Part shown: piece by piece, positions 1 to 10,460 of the stretch
How positions within the stretch are numbered: position 1 is the stretch's first letter
Layout of the letters: every line of letters starts with the position of its first letter
Assembly (NCBI GenBank): GCA_964016885.1
Contig: OZ024760.1
Span: 2,375,394-2,439,393, forward strand
Direction of reading: 5' to 3'
From: Eledone cirrhosa
Lineage: Eukaryota > Mollusca > Cephalopoda > Octopoda > Eledonidae
DNA length: 64,000 bases
Made by a program: the position numbers and the translations under genes
Notes under the pieces: generated by a model
What the model was told of the DNA's origin: nothing
Database searches by the model: none
What the model saw: the letters and a program-made list of their open reading frames with translations, nothing else

Positions 1-249
1 GAAATGATTTTGTTGAGGTATCTATATCTTATTTAACTCTGACAAATTCTATTAGGATGAAACATATGTAAATTAAATTATGATATAATTAACAGTGATT
101 GGTACTATATTTAATGTAAAATTTGCTCTACATGTGTAGATAAACTTGCATATTAGGAATTAATATATATATGGTGCAATAAGTAGCAGCAAGTGCCCAC
201 AAAATACTAGCTGTTTCAATTGCGCAGATGGTACTATAGAAATAGCGGA
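1..249. other. AT-rich sequence, no gene seen
   Basis: This AT-rich stretch has a short TA run near 160-172. I see no coding signature and no repeat family that I recognise. Confidence 0.5.
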
Positions 250-617
250 CAGCTTCCGTTACCTGGGTGACAAAACCGCCGTCCCACCACCCCCGTCCCA
301 TCCACACCGCCCCTTTCAATGTAAAGTTATGTTGGTGCCACAACATCCAGGCCGAAACAAATGAGATCGTGTAGGTCTCACGACAAAAAACACACAGTCC
401 ACGCTGTAATGTGGCCGTGTAGGTAACACGGTAAAAACCTCCCAGCCCCACACTGTAAATGTGGTTGGTGTTAGGAAGGGCATCCAGCTGTAGAAAACCC
501 GCCAGACAGTCCTATGCGAGCAAGACAACCACTCTTGCCTCAAGTGGGAAAACTCCCGTCCAAACCCATGCAAGCGTGGAACATGGACGTTAAACGATGA
601 TGATGATGATGATGATA
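250..617 (+). mobile_element. SINE-B relic with (GAT)n tail
   Basis: Degenerate modules of the type 'cacactgtaaagtggtc...gtgacacaacaaaaagcaccc' are followed by the family's late motif 'aggaagggcatccagctgta'. The element ends with 'tggacgttaaacgatgatg' and a (GAT)n tail. The tRNA-like head is missing or too diverged to see. The same 3' end occurs at 17.8 kb and 62.6 kb. Confidence 0.7.
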
Positions 618-744
618 TATATTTTAAATTTTATGTAACCTTATACACAGTTTATTGTAATAAATATTGTATTTTCGTGCTGATATAACTTTTTCACCTA
701 CATCTTTTTATGTAACTATATATATGTATGTGTGTGTGTGTGTG

Positions 745-1160
745 CGCATATATAACAGAGAATTTTAAGACTGGCTACCCATGGGAACTCCTATACGTGG
801 ATGATCTTACACTGAAAGCGGAGTCTATGGTGGAACTAGAGAAAAAAATTCCAAACATGGAAGCAGTGCCTAGAAGCAAGGGGTCTTAAAGTCAACCTGG
901 AAAAGACTAAGGTCCTAGTAAGTAAAAGAGAAAACAGAACCTTGATCTCCTCAGAGAAAACAGAACCTTGATCTCCTCAGAGAAAAGACCTTGCTTGCGT
1001 AGGGAAGGTGTAGGTAGGAATTCCATTCTTTTTCCCAAATGCAAAATATTGGTACAATAATATATAATGCTTCGGATTGCAGCATTTTTACAGGCCATTG
1101 AGCACTTCTTTTTATCTACTTCACAGACCATAATGTGGTCCACATATCCCTGTTCGGTTA
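745..1160 (+). pseudogene. Non-LTR retrotransposon reverse transcriptase fragment
   Basis: The frame around 775-830 encodes an RT catalytic block, PWELLYVDDLTLKAES, with YVDD at 794-805. After a frameshift near 850 it continues with a stretch ending in LKVNLEKTKVLVSKREN, typical of sequence just after the YxDD motif in RTE-like LINEs. Downstream, 1000-1130 resembles the decayed 'GVGxNSIxCxxC' region that follows in such ORF2 proteins, with stops and lost cysteines. A 26-bp direct duplication lies at about 928-980. This is a broken internal piece of ORF2 with no intact product. Confidence 0.7.
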
Positions 1161-1201
1161 CCCCATATTCTAATATATATATTTACATATATATTTGTGT
1201 A

Positions 1202-1234
<33 letters not shown>

Positions 1235-1369
1235 CACAAAAGCTTAAAGCACGGGTATCGCTTGATATGTGACATTCTTTTGCGATGTATGACATTGTTG
1301 GCCATAGGCAAGTTCCTAACAAGACTAAAAGGCCACGACCATAATGCTCATGCTTAAGTATCAAGTGAT
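1161..1369. other. TA/CT microsatellite and unclassified sequence
   Basis: (TA)n and (CT)n runs occupy about 1173-1234. The following 130 bases contain no coding signature and no repeat that I can name. Confidence 0.4.
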
Positions 1370-1375
1370 AACATT

Positions 1376-1560
1376 GGATTGGCAGTATCGGTAGAGGGTC
1401 GGACGCCATGCTTTGACGCATAGAGTTACGGCCCTTGCCATTCTGAGTTCAAATCCCGCCGAGGTTAACTTTGCCTTTCCTCCTTACGGGGTCGATAAAA
1501 TAAAGTACCAGTAATGCACTGGGATAATTGCTGGCCTTGTACCAAAAGTAGAAACAATTA
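1376..1560 (+). mobile_element. SINE-A, first of three tandem copies
   Basis: This is a full-length tRNA-derived SINE. The head contains 'ggattggcagtatcggtaga' (A-box region) and 'gagttcaaatcccgccgagg' (B-box region). The body is 'cggggtcgataaaataaagt' and the 3' end is 'ggccttgtaccaaaagtaga' plus 'aacaatta'. It resembles the tRNA-derived SINEs described from octopus, but I cannot assign the published family name. A TA-rich linker joins it to the next copy. Confidence 0.85.
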
Positions 1561-1594
1561 TATATATATAGCATTATATATATATATATAAGGG

Positions 1595-1781
1595 CGGTGG
1601 ATTGGCAGTATCAGTAGAGGGTCGGACGCCATGCTTTCCAGCATAGTTACGTCCCTTTACGATCTGAGTTCAAATCCCGCCGAGGTTGACTTTGCCTTTC
1701 ATCCTTACGGGGTCGATAAAATAAAGTACCAGTAATGCCCTGGGTAATTGCTGGCCTTGTGTCAAAAGTAGAAACTATTAT
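1595..1781 (+). mobile_element. SINE-A, second tandem copy
   Basis: The structure matches the copy at 1376, offset by about 221 bp, with the same linker 'gcattatatatatatatata' on its left. Shared linkers indicate duplication of a SINE-plus-linker unit rather than three independent insertions. Confidence 0.85.
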
Positions 1782-1812
1782 ATATATATAGCATTATATA
1801 TATATATATATA

Positions 1813-1977
1813 TGGCGGTGGATTGGCAGCATTGGTAGGAGGACGGACGCCATGCTTTGTAACATAGAGTTACGTCCCTTTAGAGTCTGAGGTCAAATCC
1901 TGCCGAAGGTCGATAAAATAAAGTACCAGTAATGCACTGGGGTAATATCTGGCCTTGTGCCAAAAGAAGAAACAATT
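1813..1977 (+). mobile_element. SINE-A, third tandem copy with internal deletion
   Basis: Offset about 222 bp from the second copy. The segment 'ttgactttgcctttcatcct' between the B-box region and 'ggtcgataaaataaag' is deleted. Head and tail are otherwise recognisable. Confidence 0.8.
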
Positions 1978-1995
1978 ACATATATATAGCAGTAA

Positions 1996-2977
1996 CAATG
2001 TTAGAAGTGATGACAGTAGCAATGGTGATGGTGGTGAGGATGGTGGTGGTGGTGGTGGTGAGGATGGTGGTGGTGGTGGTGGTGAGGGTGGTGGTGGTGG
2101 TGGTGAGGATGGTGATGGTGGTGGTGGTGGTGTTGATGATAGTGATGATGGTGAGGATGATAGTGATGATGGTGAGGATGGTGGTGTTGATGATAGTGAT
2201 GGTGGTGGTGGTGAGGATGGTGGTGGTGGTGGTGAGGATGGTGGTGTTGATGATAGTGATGGTGGTGGTGGTGTTGATGATAGTGATGGTGGTGGTGGTG
2301 AGGATGGTGGTGGTGGTGGTGGTGGTGAGGATGGTGGTGTTGATGATAGTGAGGATGGTGGTGGTGTTCATGATAGTGATGGTGGTGGTGTTCATGATAG
2401 TGATGGTGGTGGTGGTGGTGGTGTGGATAGTGATGGTGGTGGTGGTGTTGATGATAGTGATGATAGTGATGGTGGTGTTGATGATAGTGATGGTGGTGGT
2501 GATGATAGTGGTGATGGTGAGGATGGTGGTGGTGATGATAGTGATGGTGGTGGTGGTGTTGATGATAGTGGTGGTGGTGGTGGTGTTGATAGTGATGGTG
2601 GTGTTGATGATAGTGATGATAGTGATGGTGGTGTTGATGATAGTGATGGTGGTGTTGATGATAGTGATGGTGGTGGTGATGATAGTGGTGATGGTGAGGA
2701 TGGTGGTGGTGATGATAGTGATGGTGGTGGTGGTGTTGATGATAGTGGTGGTGGTGGTGTTGATGATAGTGATGGTGGTGTTGATGATAGTGATGATAGT
2801 GATGGTGGTGTTGATGATAGTGATGGTGGTGTTGATGATAGTGATGGTGGTGGTGGTGGTGGTGGTGTTGATGATAGTGGTGGTGGTGGTGGTGGTGGTG
2901 GTGGTGGTTATGGTGTTGATGATAGTGGTAGTGGTGGTGGTGTTGATGATAGTGGTGGTGGTGGTGGTGGTGGTTAG
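1996..2977. repeat. GGT/GAT-rich degenerate minisatellite
   Basis: Nearly 1 kb built from (GGT)n interrupted by 'gttgatgatagtgat' and 'gaggat' modules. All units are multiples of three, so several frames stay open (poly-Val/Met, Gly/Asp and, on the minus strand, His-rich). Those frames have no start context or domain and are repeat artefacts. Confidence 0.9.
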
Positions 2978-3205
2978 TAATGAGGAAGTTAGTTGTATTA
3001 CTAAATCCCTTTAGATTCCAGATTATTTTCAAAATGCATTGAAAGATCACAGATAGTGAATTTCAGATGAAATACAATGATGAAAGAGTTAAATTGTATA
3101 ACATTTCTTTAACAACCTTCTACCTTAATTTTATATGAGAACCTTTGGGTGTACATGTGTGTGTATTTTTACAATATCGACCCCTAGACCTCTTGCCTTT
3201 CTCTA
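2978..3205. repeat. Fragment of AT-rich dispersed repeat
   Basis: Contains the phrases 'ttactaaatccctttagatt' and 'agaacctt'. These recur at 6.0-6.6, 48.8-49.1, 50.6-50.8 and 53.4-54.3 kb. Non-coding. Confidence 0.55.
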
Positions 3206-3306
3206 CCACACTTTACCCCTATCACACTGTACCTCTACCACACTGTACCCCTTACCATACTGTACCTCTACCACACTGTACCCCTACCACACTGTACCCC
3301 TATCCA
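3206..3306. repeat. Short minisatellite, ~15-16 bp unit
   Basis: About six to seven imperfect units of 'accacactgtacccct' or 'accacactgtacctct' lie directly upstream of the LINE fragment. Confidence 0.8.
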
Positions 3307-4872
3307 CTACTGGTCAGCTTGCAACAAGATGGATCGAGTTTGGCACTCAAATCTTTCCAACCACACCAAAATCAGACTCTTCCAAGTAACAATTCAACCA
3401 GTCTTACTATATGGAAGTGAAACATGGACACTTTCATCCAAACAACAAAAGCACCTTGATGGCACCTACACTCGCCTGCTTCAATGTATTCAGAACATAA
3501 GCTGGTGACATCTGACTTTGAAAGTAATATATGCCGGCCTCCCACGCAGATCTGTTGTTGTACGTAAAAGGAGAGTAGGATTTGCTGGCCACTGCCATCG
3601 TGCCACCTATGAGGCTGAGTCCCCATTAGTGCTTTGGAAACCACAAGCAGCAACTAATAACAGGGGCCACAAGCTCTTCTATCCCGATTTGCTGGCCACT
3701 GCCATCGTGCCACCTATGAGGCTGTGTCCCCATTAGTGCTTTGGAAACCACAAGCAGCAACAAATAACAGGGGCCACAAGCTCTTCTATCCCGATTTGCT
3801 GGCCACTGCCATCGTGCCACCTACGAGGCTGTGTCCCCATCAGTGCTTTGGAAACCACAAGCAGTAACTAATAACAGGGGCCACAAGCTCTTCTATCCCG
3901 ATTTTCTGGCCACTGCCATCATGCCACCTACGAGGCTGTGTCCCCATTAGTGCTTTGGAAACCACAAGCAGCAACTAATAACAGGGGCCACAAGCTCTTC
4001 TATCCCGATTTGCTGGCCACTGCCATCGTGCCACCTACGAGGCTGTGTCCCCATTAGTGCTTTGGAAACCACAAGCAGCAACTAATAACAGGGGCCACAA
4101 GCTCTTCTATCCCAATTTGCTGGCCACTGCCATCGTGCCACCTATGAGGCTGTGTCCCCATCAGTGCTTTGGAAACCACAAGCAGTAACTAATAACAGGG
4201 TCCACAAGCTCTTCTATCCCGATTTGCTGGCCACTGCCATCGTGCCACCTACGAGGCTGTGTCCCCATTAGTGCTTTGGAAACCACAAGCAGTAACTAAT
4301 AACAGGGGCCACAAGCTCTCCTATCCCGATTTGCTGGCCACTGCCATCATGCCACCTATGAGGCTGTGTCCTCATCAGTGCTTTGGAAACGACAAGCAGT
4401 CACTAATAACAGGGGCCACAAGCTCTCCTATCCCGATTTGCTGGCCACTGCCATCGTGCCACCTACGAGGCTGTGTCCCCATTAGTGCTTTGGAAACCAC
4501 AAGCAGCAACTAATAACAGGGGCCACAAGCTCTTCTATCCCAATTTGCTGGCCACTGCCATCGTGCCACCTATGAGGCTGTGTCCCCATCAGTGCTTTGG
4601 AAACCACAAGCAGTCACTAATAACAGGGGCCACAAGCTCTTCTATCCCGATTTGCTGGCCACTGCCATCGTGCCACCTATGAGGCTGTGTCCACATTAGT
4701 GCTTTGGAAACCACAAGCAGTCACTAATAACAGGGGCCACAAGCTCTCCTATCCCGATGTCATCTCCAGAGATTCTGGTATTGAAATCCAGGACTTGGCA
4801 GCGACAATGAACGACAGACCCACGTGGAGATCAATTGTTGAGTTGATTTCAGCTGAGGCTGCTGAATAATGA
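3307..4872 (+). pseudogene. LINE ORF2 C-terminus, expanded internally
   Basis: From 3328 the frame reads as an RTE-like non-LTR ORF2 C-terminal region: HTKIRLFQVTIQPVLLYGSE, then TWTLSSKQQKHLDGTYTRLL, then a stop after NISW. A shifted frame continues with VVVRKRRVGFAGHCHRATYE. The natural C-terminus appears after the array as RGHKLSYPDVISRDSGIEIQ and ends at a TAA near 4869. Between these blocks a 107-bp stretch of coding sequence has become an 11-copy tandem array. Because 107 is not a multiple of three, the reading frame shifts with each copy and the ORF is destroyed. No intact protein is possible here. RTE-like assignment is by motif memory; other non-LTR clades share similar ends. Confidence 0.75.
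3579..4755 (+). repeat. 107-bp tandem array, 11 copies, inside LINE ORF
   Basis: Units start at 3579, 3686, 3793, 3900, 4007 and so on at exactly 107 bp, with 'gatttgctggccactgccat' at the start and 'aagctcttctatccc' at the end. The last unit ends at 4755, giving 11.0 copies. Copies differ by a few substitutions. The unit corresponds to the LINE coding segment FAGHCHRATYE...RGHKLFYP. Confidence 0.93.
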
Positions 4873-4926
4873 TGATGATTCACTACAGAGGACATTTTTA
4901 TTGTTACTTTAATTTTGTTATCATTA

Positions 4927-5098
4927 TTTGAGAGGGTCGGACGCCATGCTTTGACGCATAGAGTTAAGGCCCTTGCCATTCTGAGTTCAAATCCCGCCGA
5001 GGTTAACTTTGCTTTTCATCCTTACGGGGTCGATACAATAAAGTACCAGTAATACACTGGGTATTGCTGGCCTTGTGCCTAACGTAGAAACAATTATT
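4927..5098 (+). mobile_element. SINE-A, 5'-truncated
   Basis: Begins at 'gagggtcggacgccatgctt', lacking the first ~15 bases of the head, and ends 'gtagaaacaattatt'. The B-box region and 'gtcgatacaataaagtacc' are present. Confidence 0.85.
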
Positions 5099-5411
5099 TG
5101 CTATATGTTATTATGGATATATAAATATACCTAATATATATAATTTCTTATTTATAGCAAGTAAAAAGTTTGTTATTTGATTTCAAAATTTATTATCATT
5201 ACATACTCTTATCTTTAACCCCTTAGCCTTTATATTACACTACTATTATATTTCATGGTAAAGGCTTTATGTTATATAATTATCTCACATAATATGGAAT
5301 CTATGAGATTTTGATGATATTATTTATTTTGAGAAATACCTTAATGTCAGTATGTGTGGCTGGTTATGAACAGAAAGAGATGAGAGTATTTTGGCCGGAT
5401 ATAATAATAAT
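5099..5411. repeat. AT-rich region with reverse Sat165 fragment
   Basis: Contains 'atttcatggtaaaggcttta' and 'gaatctatgagattttgatg', the reverse-orientation signature of the 165-bp satellite seen at 7.2 kb. A short (AAT)n run is at 5401-5418. No gene. Confidence 0.6.
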
Positions 5412-5975
5412 AATAATGAAATATTGTGTACAGTGCTCAGGTGCACTACAACTCATCAAAAAGTGTATGTATAGTACATAGGGTAATGTACAAACATCAG
5501 GAAAATGAACAGTGCATGAGTCATGATACACACGTGTGCATGTGTATGGAAGGGGTACATCAGGTGTAGTTTTGGCGTATTTCGGGAAGCATGAGTGTCT
5601 TAAAGGCAGCTAACAACTGACGCAGGCAGTTTGTTCCATGCTTCAGCAACTCTGAGCATGAAAAAATGTCTACGAAAGTCATGGGAGCTGTGCTGTTTTC
5701 TGATTTTGTACGCATGTCCACGTGTGTTAGACACATGGAGATCAAAAAGGTGCTCAGGGTTGCAATTGGCGAGATGGTTAATAACTTTGTGGGTATTTAC
5801 CAAGTACATTGTCAGACGTCGGAGCTTCAATGAATCCATGCCCAGGGAAGCAAGGCGTTCAGAGTATGGTAGGTGTCTGATGGAGGGTATGCGCTTGGTT
5901 GCGCGTCTCTGAACAGTTTCCAGGAGGTCAATGTTCTGAGCAAGATAGGGGTTCCAGACTGGAATTCAGTATTAT
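5412..5975 (-). pseudogene. CR1-like LINE 3' end (ORF2 C-terminus plus 3' UTR)
   Basis: Reading from about 5958 downward on the minus strand gives VWNPYLAQNIDLLETVQRRA, then TKRIPSIRHLPYSERLASLG, then LKLRRLTMYLVNTHKVI, and finally HDFRRHFFMLRVAEAWNKLP. This block (RRATKxIP, YxERLxxLG, RxxFFxxRVxxxWNxLP) is the conserved C-terminus of CR1/jockey-group ORF2 proteins. A one-base frameshift near 5600 moves the last residues (AAFKTLMLPEIRQNYT) out of frame. About 150 bases of 3' UTR follow, ending in an (ATT)n tail at 5401-5418. The element is strongly 5'-truncated and inactive. A second copy of its 3' UTR end is at 35.4 kb. Confidence 0.8.
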
Positions 5976-6627
5976 GGCTAGTTTAAATGCTAAAGGGTTA
6001 AAATACAGCTACCCAGCATTAGTAAAATGTTTGTTACTTATGTTATAAACATCAGTTTAATAATGAGAAAGTTATTTTATTAATTCCTCTAAATTTTTCA
6101 TTATTTTTAAAAATTACTTGAAAACCACAAACAGTGTCTTTCATTAGAAATATAGTAACAAAAAGGTTAAAGTGTTTATATTGATCTTAAAACCTTCCAA
6201 CATAATTTAAAGAACCTTTGTTAAGTTAAGTTTCATTTATTAATTTCCTCTAAATTCTTCATTATTTTTTTTAATTACTTGAAAACCACAAACAGTGTCT
6301 TTCATTAGAAAAGGTTAGTCTTTAAATTATCTAATAATTTTTCAACATAATTTTAAGAACCTTTGTTAAGTTATGTTCCATTTGTTAATTCCCTTTAAAT
6401 TCTTGATTATTTTTTAAAGTTACTTGAAATTCACAAACAGTGTTTTTCATTAGAAATATAGTAACAAAGAGGTTGAAGTGTTTATATTTATCTTAAAACC
6501 TTCCATCATAATTTTACTATGTTATGTTCCAAACACCAGATAAATAATAAGAAAGTTATTTATATTTCTAAATTCTTGATTATTTTTGAAAGATTGTGTC
6601 TTAAGTCTTTAGTATTTACATTACTCT
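5976..6627. repeat. AT-rich tandem/dispersed repeat, ~200-bp unit
   Basis: Three imperfect units share 'cacaaacagtgtctttcatt', 'ttaattcctctaaatt' and 'aagaacctttgttaagtta'. The same family is scattered at 3.0, 48.8, 50.6, 52.9 and 53.4 kb. No coding potential. Confidence 0.7.
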
Positions 6628-6722
6628 TAACTTTGCCTTTCATCCTTACGGGGTCGATAAAATAAAGTACCAGTAATGCACTGGGTAATTGCTGGCCTTG
6701 TGCCTAAAGTAGAAACAATTAT
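6628..6722 (+). mobile_element. SINE-A 3' fragment
   Basis: Starts at 'aactttgcctttcatcctta' without head or B box and ends 'aaagtagaaacaattat'. 5'-truncated. Confidence 0.8.
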
Positions 6723-6845
6723 ATTTTCATGGTAAAGTCTTTATCCCACAAATTATCTTACATAATATGGAATCTATGAGATTTTGAAGTTATTTATTTT
6801 GAGAACAATTCCCTAACCCTTTAGGAGTTACATTATTTTATATTC

Positions 6846-6974
6846 CCTTTACGATCTGAGTTCAAATCCCGCCGAGGTTGACTTTGCCTTTCATCCTTAC
6901 GGGGTCGATAAAATAAAGTACCAGTAATGCACTGGATAATTGCTGGCCTTGTGCCTAACGTAGAAACAATTATT
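6846..6974 (+). mobile_element. SINE-A 3' fragment with B-box region
   Basis: Starts at 'ccctttacgatctgagttca' and ends 'cgtagaaacaattatttt'. The A-box half is missing. Confidence 0.8.
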
Positions 6975-7880
6975 TTATATTTACTATTATATTTTCATGG
7001 TAAAGGCTTTACCTCACATAATATCGAATCTATGAGATTTTGACGTTATCTATTTTGAAATATTTTAAATACTTTAACATCAGTATGAACGGCCGGTTAC
7101 AGCCGGTTTGAACAGAAGTAAGTGAGAGAATTCTGGCCAGTTACTACTGGTTTAACCCTTTAGTATTTAAACTAGCCATATCCAGCCAGAATTCTCTCAC
7201 CACTTTCTGTTCAAATTGGTTGTAACCAACTGCTCATACTGATGTTAAGGTAGTGTTCTTAAAATAAACAAAATCAAAATCTTGTAAATTCAATATTATG
7301 TTAGATAATTATGTAAGATAAAGCCTTTACCACAAAAATACGATAGTATATAGAGAGTAATATAAATGCTTAAGGCTTAACCCGGCTGTAATTGGCCACT
7401 CATACTGATGTTAAGGTATTGTTCTCAAAATAAACAATATAAAAATCTCATAGATTCGATATTATGTGAGATAATTATGTAAGATAAAGCCGTTACCATG
7501 AAAATACGATAGTAAATATAGAGTAATGTAAATGATAAAGGGTTAACACGGCTGTAACTGGCCACTCATACTGATGTTAAGGTACTGTTCTCAAAATAAA
7601 CAATATCAAAATCTTATAGATTTTATATTATGTGGGATATTATGTGAAATAAAGCCATTACCGTGAAAATACGATAGCAAATATAGAGTAATGTAAATGA
7701 TAAAGGGTTAACACGGCTGTAACTGGCCACTCATACTGATGTTAAGGTACTGTTCTCAAAATAAACAATATAAAAATCTCATAGATTCCATATTATGTGA
7801 GATGATTACCTAAAATAAAGCCTTTACCACAAAAATACAATAGTAAATATAGAGTAATGTAAATGCTAAAGAGTTAAATG
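6975..7880. repeat. Sat165 array, AT-rich 165-bp satellite
   Basis: Between 7150 and 7880 four forward units repeat at 165-166 bp; 'ttaagg' recurs at 7246, 7411, 7577 and 7742. A reverse-orientation unit lies at 6985-7145, so the arms form an inverted junction near 7150. Diagnostic phrases are 'ggccactcatactgatgtta', 'aaaatctcatagattcgata' and 'taaagccttt'. Non-coding. Confidence 0.88.
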
Positions 7881-8092
7881 CTGAAGGGTTAATGAAAGAG
7901 TTATTTTTTTTATGTTATTGTTGTCGTTAAGTCATGTTGTTATATTGTGGAACTATATAACAAGTTTTCTTAACCATTTAAAAAGAAGTGATTTCTGTAA
8001 GTAATTTAAATAGATTAGAAGTGAGAAACAAATTACAGAATCAAAACAAACGGAAACATAATTAGATTTGGTTGTAGAAGAAAAATAGATTT

Positions 8093-8330
8093 TTATTGTG
8101 AAGAAGAGGGTGAGGGGTGAGGGGGAGGAAGGATTGGGGGGAGGGGCGAGAGGCAGTGGGAGATGAGGGGGGAGAGTAGGAGGAGGAGGTGGGAGAGGAG
8201 GAGAGAAAAATATTCTGAAAGAAAAAAGAAGAAAAATAAGGAGGAGGAGGTGGAGGAGAAGAATGAGAAGAAAACAGAAAGAAAAAGGAGGAAGAGGAGG
8301 AGAAAAAAGACAGAAATAATAATAATAATA
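8093..8330. repeat. Purine-only tract
   Basis: The plus strand from about 8097 to 8310 is almost entirely G and A, ending in (AAT)n. Such tracts can adopt triplex (H-DNA) structure. The Lys/Arg/Glu-rich frame is compositional. The preceding 7881-8092 is AT-rich with nothing recognisable. Confidence 0.8.
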
Positions 8331-8332
8331 AT

Positions 8333-8565
8333 AATTTCTACTATAGGCACAAGGCCAGCAATTGACTTTCCCCCACCCCCTTGGGGTGGGGGAAAGTCAA
8401 TTAAGTCAACCCCAGTGCATTACTGGTACTTTACTTTATCGACTTCATAAGGATGAAAGGTAAAGCTAACGTCGGTGGGATTTGACCTCAGAACGTAAAG
8501 GGCCATAACTATGCTGCAAAGCAATGTGTCCGACAACACTGGCAACACTGCCAGACCAAATAATG
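8333..8565 (-). mobile_element. SINE-A, reverse orientation
   Basis: Reads inward from 'tttctactataggcacaagg' through 'ttactttatcgacttcataa' to a diverged B-box region 'gtgggatttgacctcag' and head. Contains a local palindrome 'ccccttggggtggggg' near 8380. Confidence 0.75.
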
Positions 8566-8750
8566 GTCTCTGATTTAGGCACAAGGCCAACAATTTTGGG
8601 AGAGGGGGAAAGTCGATGAAATCAACCCCAGGGCATTACTGGTACTTTATTTTATTGACCCCGTAAAGATGAAAGGCAAAGTTAACCTCAGCGAGATTTG
8701 AACTCAGAACATAAAGGGTTCTATAATGCAAATCATGTCGTCTGATGTAT
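8566..8750 (-). mobile_element. SINE-A, reverse orientation
   Basis: Starts 'ggtctctgatttaggcacaa' and shows 'ttattttattgaccccgtaa' and 'gagatttgaactcag'. It abuts an oppositely oriented copy, giving an inverted SINE pair. Confidence 0.78.
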
Positions 8751-8751
8751 C

Positions 8752-8942
8752 GGACAACATGCTTTTCAGCATAGAGTTATGCCCTTTACGTTCTGAGTTC
8801 AAATCCCACCGTTAGCTTTCCCTTTCATCTTTACAGGGTCCATAAAATAAAGTACCAGTAATGTACTGAGGTCGATTAATTGACTGCCCCACCCACAATA
8901 AAAAAAATTAATAGTCTTCTGCCTAAATCAGAAACCATTATT
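8752..8942 (+). mobile_element. SINE-A
   Basis: Head 'gtatcggacaacatgctttt', B-box region 'gagttcaaatcccacc' and tail 'cctaaatcagaaaccattat'. Second half of the inverted pair. Confidence 0.78.
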
Positions 8943-8945
8943 TAA

Positions 8946-9116
8946 CGCAGTATCGGCAGAGCAGCAGACACCGTGCTTGGCAGCATAGAGTTATGGCCCT
9001 TTACCTTCTGAGTTCAAATCCCGCCGAGGTTAGCTTCGCCTTTCATCATCCTTACGGGGTCGATAAAATAAAGTACCAGTAATGCACTGAGATAATTGCT
9101 GGCCTTGTGCCAAAAC
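8946..9116 (+). mobile_element. SINE-A
   Basis: Head 'cagtatcggcagagcagcag', B-box region intact, body 'cggggtcgataaaataaagt', truncated at 'ccttgtgccaaaac'. Confidence 0.8.
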
Positions 9117-9420
9117 AATATTTATAGCGATTGACAGCTGTTCAAATTATTTTCTACGTTTGGGATTCCCACATTTTTCAGATTTGATTGTAATTTTAAC
9201 AAACGTCACTTTGTTGTTTTTATTGCTGTTGTTTATTTTGATTTGTTTATTTCACTATTGTTTTTATATATTTTTTTCATTTATTTTATACATTTTTTTT
9301 GTTTATTTTTAAAATTCGTTTTATTAATCTTTGTTTTTTTTTTGTTTTTGTTTTCGTGTTTGTTTTTGTTTCTACTTTTGACAAAAAAATTAAAGAGAAC
9401 TTGATGTAAATAGTATTAAA
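9117..9420. other. T-rich sequence without gene
   Basis: AT-rich with long T/G-T tracts on the plus strand (for example 9290-9360). No coding or structural feature is evident. Confidence 0.5.
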
Positions 9421-10373
9421 TGTTGTTGTGTTTGGCATGTGTGTATGTTGTGTGTGTTGTGTGTGTGTTGTGTGTGTTGTGTGTGTTGTGTGTGTTGTGT
9501 GTGTGTTGCGTGTGTGTTGTGTGTGTGTTGTGTGTGTTGTGTGTGTGTTGTGTGTGTTGTGTGTATGTTGTATGTGTGTTGTGTGTGTGTGTGTGTTGTG
9601 TGTGCTGTGTGTGTTGTGTGTGTGTTGTGTGTGTGTTGTGTGTGTTGTGTGCGTGTTGTATGTGTGTTGTGTGTGTTGTGTGCGTGTTGTATGTGTGTTG
9701 TGTGTGTGTTGTGTGTGTGTGTGTGTGTTGTGTGTTGTGTGTTGTGTGTGTGTTGTGTGTGTGTTGTGTGTGTTGTGTGTATGTTGTATGTGTGTTGTGT
9801 GTGTATGTATGTGGGTATGTGTATGTGTGTGTTGCATGTATGTGTGTGTGGATGTCTATGATTGTGATGAGTATGTGTGTATGTGTGTTGTGTTTGTGTG
9901 TGTGTGTATTGTGTACGTGTGTGTGTTTGTGTGTTGTGTATGTATATTGTGTTTGACATGTCTACGATGATGTGTATGTGTGTGTGTCACTGTAGGTGTG
10001 CGTTCTGTGTGTGTGTGCGCGTTTGTGAGTGTGTGTGTTGGTATGTGTGTCATGTGTTCTGTGTGTGTTGGTAGGTGTGTGTATGTGTGTGTATGTGTGT
10101 GTGTTGGTAGGTGTGTGTATGTGTGTGTATGTGTGTGTGTTGGTAGGTGTGTGTATGTGTGTGTGAGTATGTGTGTGTGTGTTGGTAGGTGTGTGTATGT
10201 GTGTGTAAGTATGTGTGTGTGTGTGTTGGTAGGTGTGTGTATGTGTGTGTGAGTATGTGTGTGTGTGTGTTGGTAGGTGTGTGTATGTGTGTGTTGGTAG
10301 GTGTGTGTGTGTGTGTGTGTTGGTAGGTGTGTGTATGTGTGTGTGTGTGTGTTGGTAGGTGTGTGTATGTGTT
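9421..10373. repeat. GT-rich compound minisatellite
   Basis: The first part (9430-9800) is built from 'gtgttgtgtgt' units. The second part (10060-10370) is built from 'gtgttggtaggtgtgtgtat' units. Long Cys/Val and Thr/His frames on both strands are translations of the repeat. The array ends abruptly in the middle of a SINE body. Confidence 0.92.
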
Positions 10374-10460
10374 ACGGGGTCGATAAAATAAAGTACCAGT
10401 AATACACTGGGATAATTGCTGGCCTTGTGCCAACAATAGAAACAATTATTATTATTATTC
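10374..10460 (+). mobile_element. SINE-A 3' fragment
   Basis: Starts at 'ttacggggtcgataaaataa' fused directly to the GT array and ends 'agaaacaattattattatt'. Confidence 0.82.

Noticed and set aside
1376..1450. tRNA gene candidates from A-box and B-box sequences in the SINE heads
   Set aside because: The heads recur dozens of times, are fused to constant SINE bodies, and do not fold as complete tRNAs by eye. No free-standing tRNA gene was found.
1932..3050. Long Val/Met, Gly/Asp and His-rich open frames on both strands
   Set aside because: They are all translations of one GGT/GAT trinucleotide-type array; no start context, domain or non-repetitive flank supports a gene.
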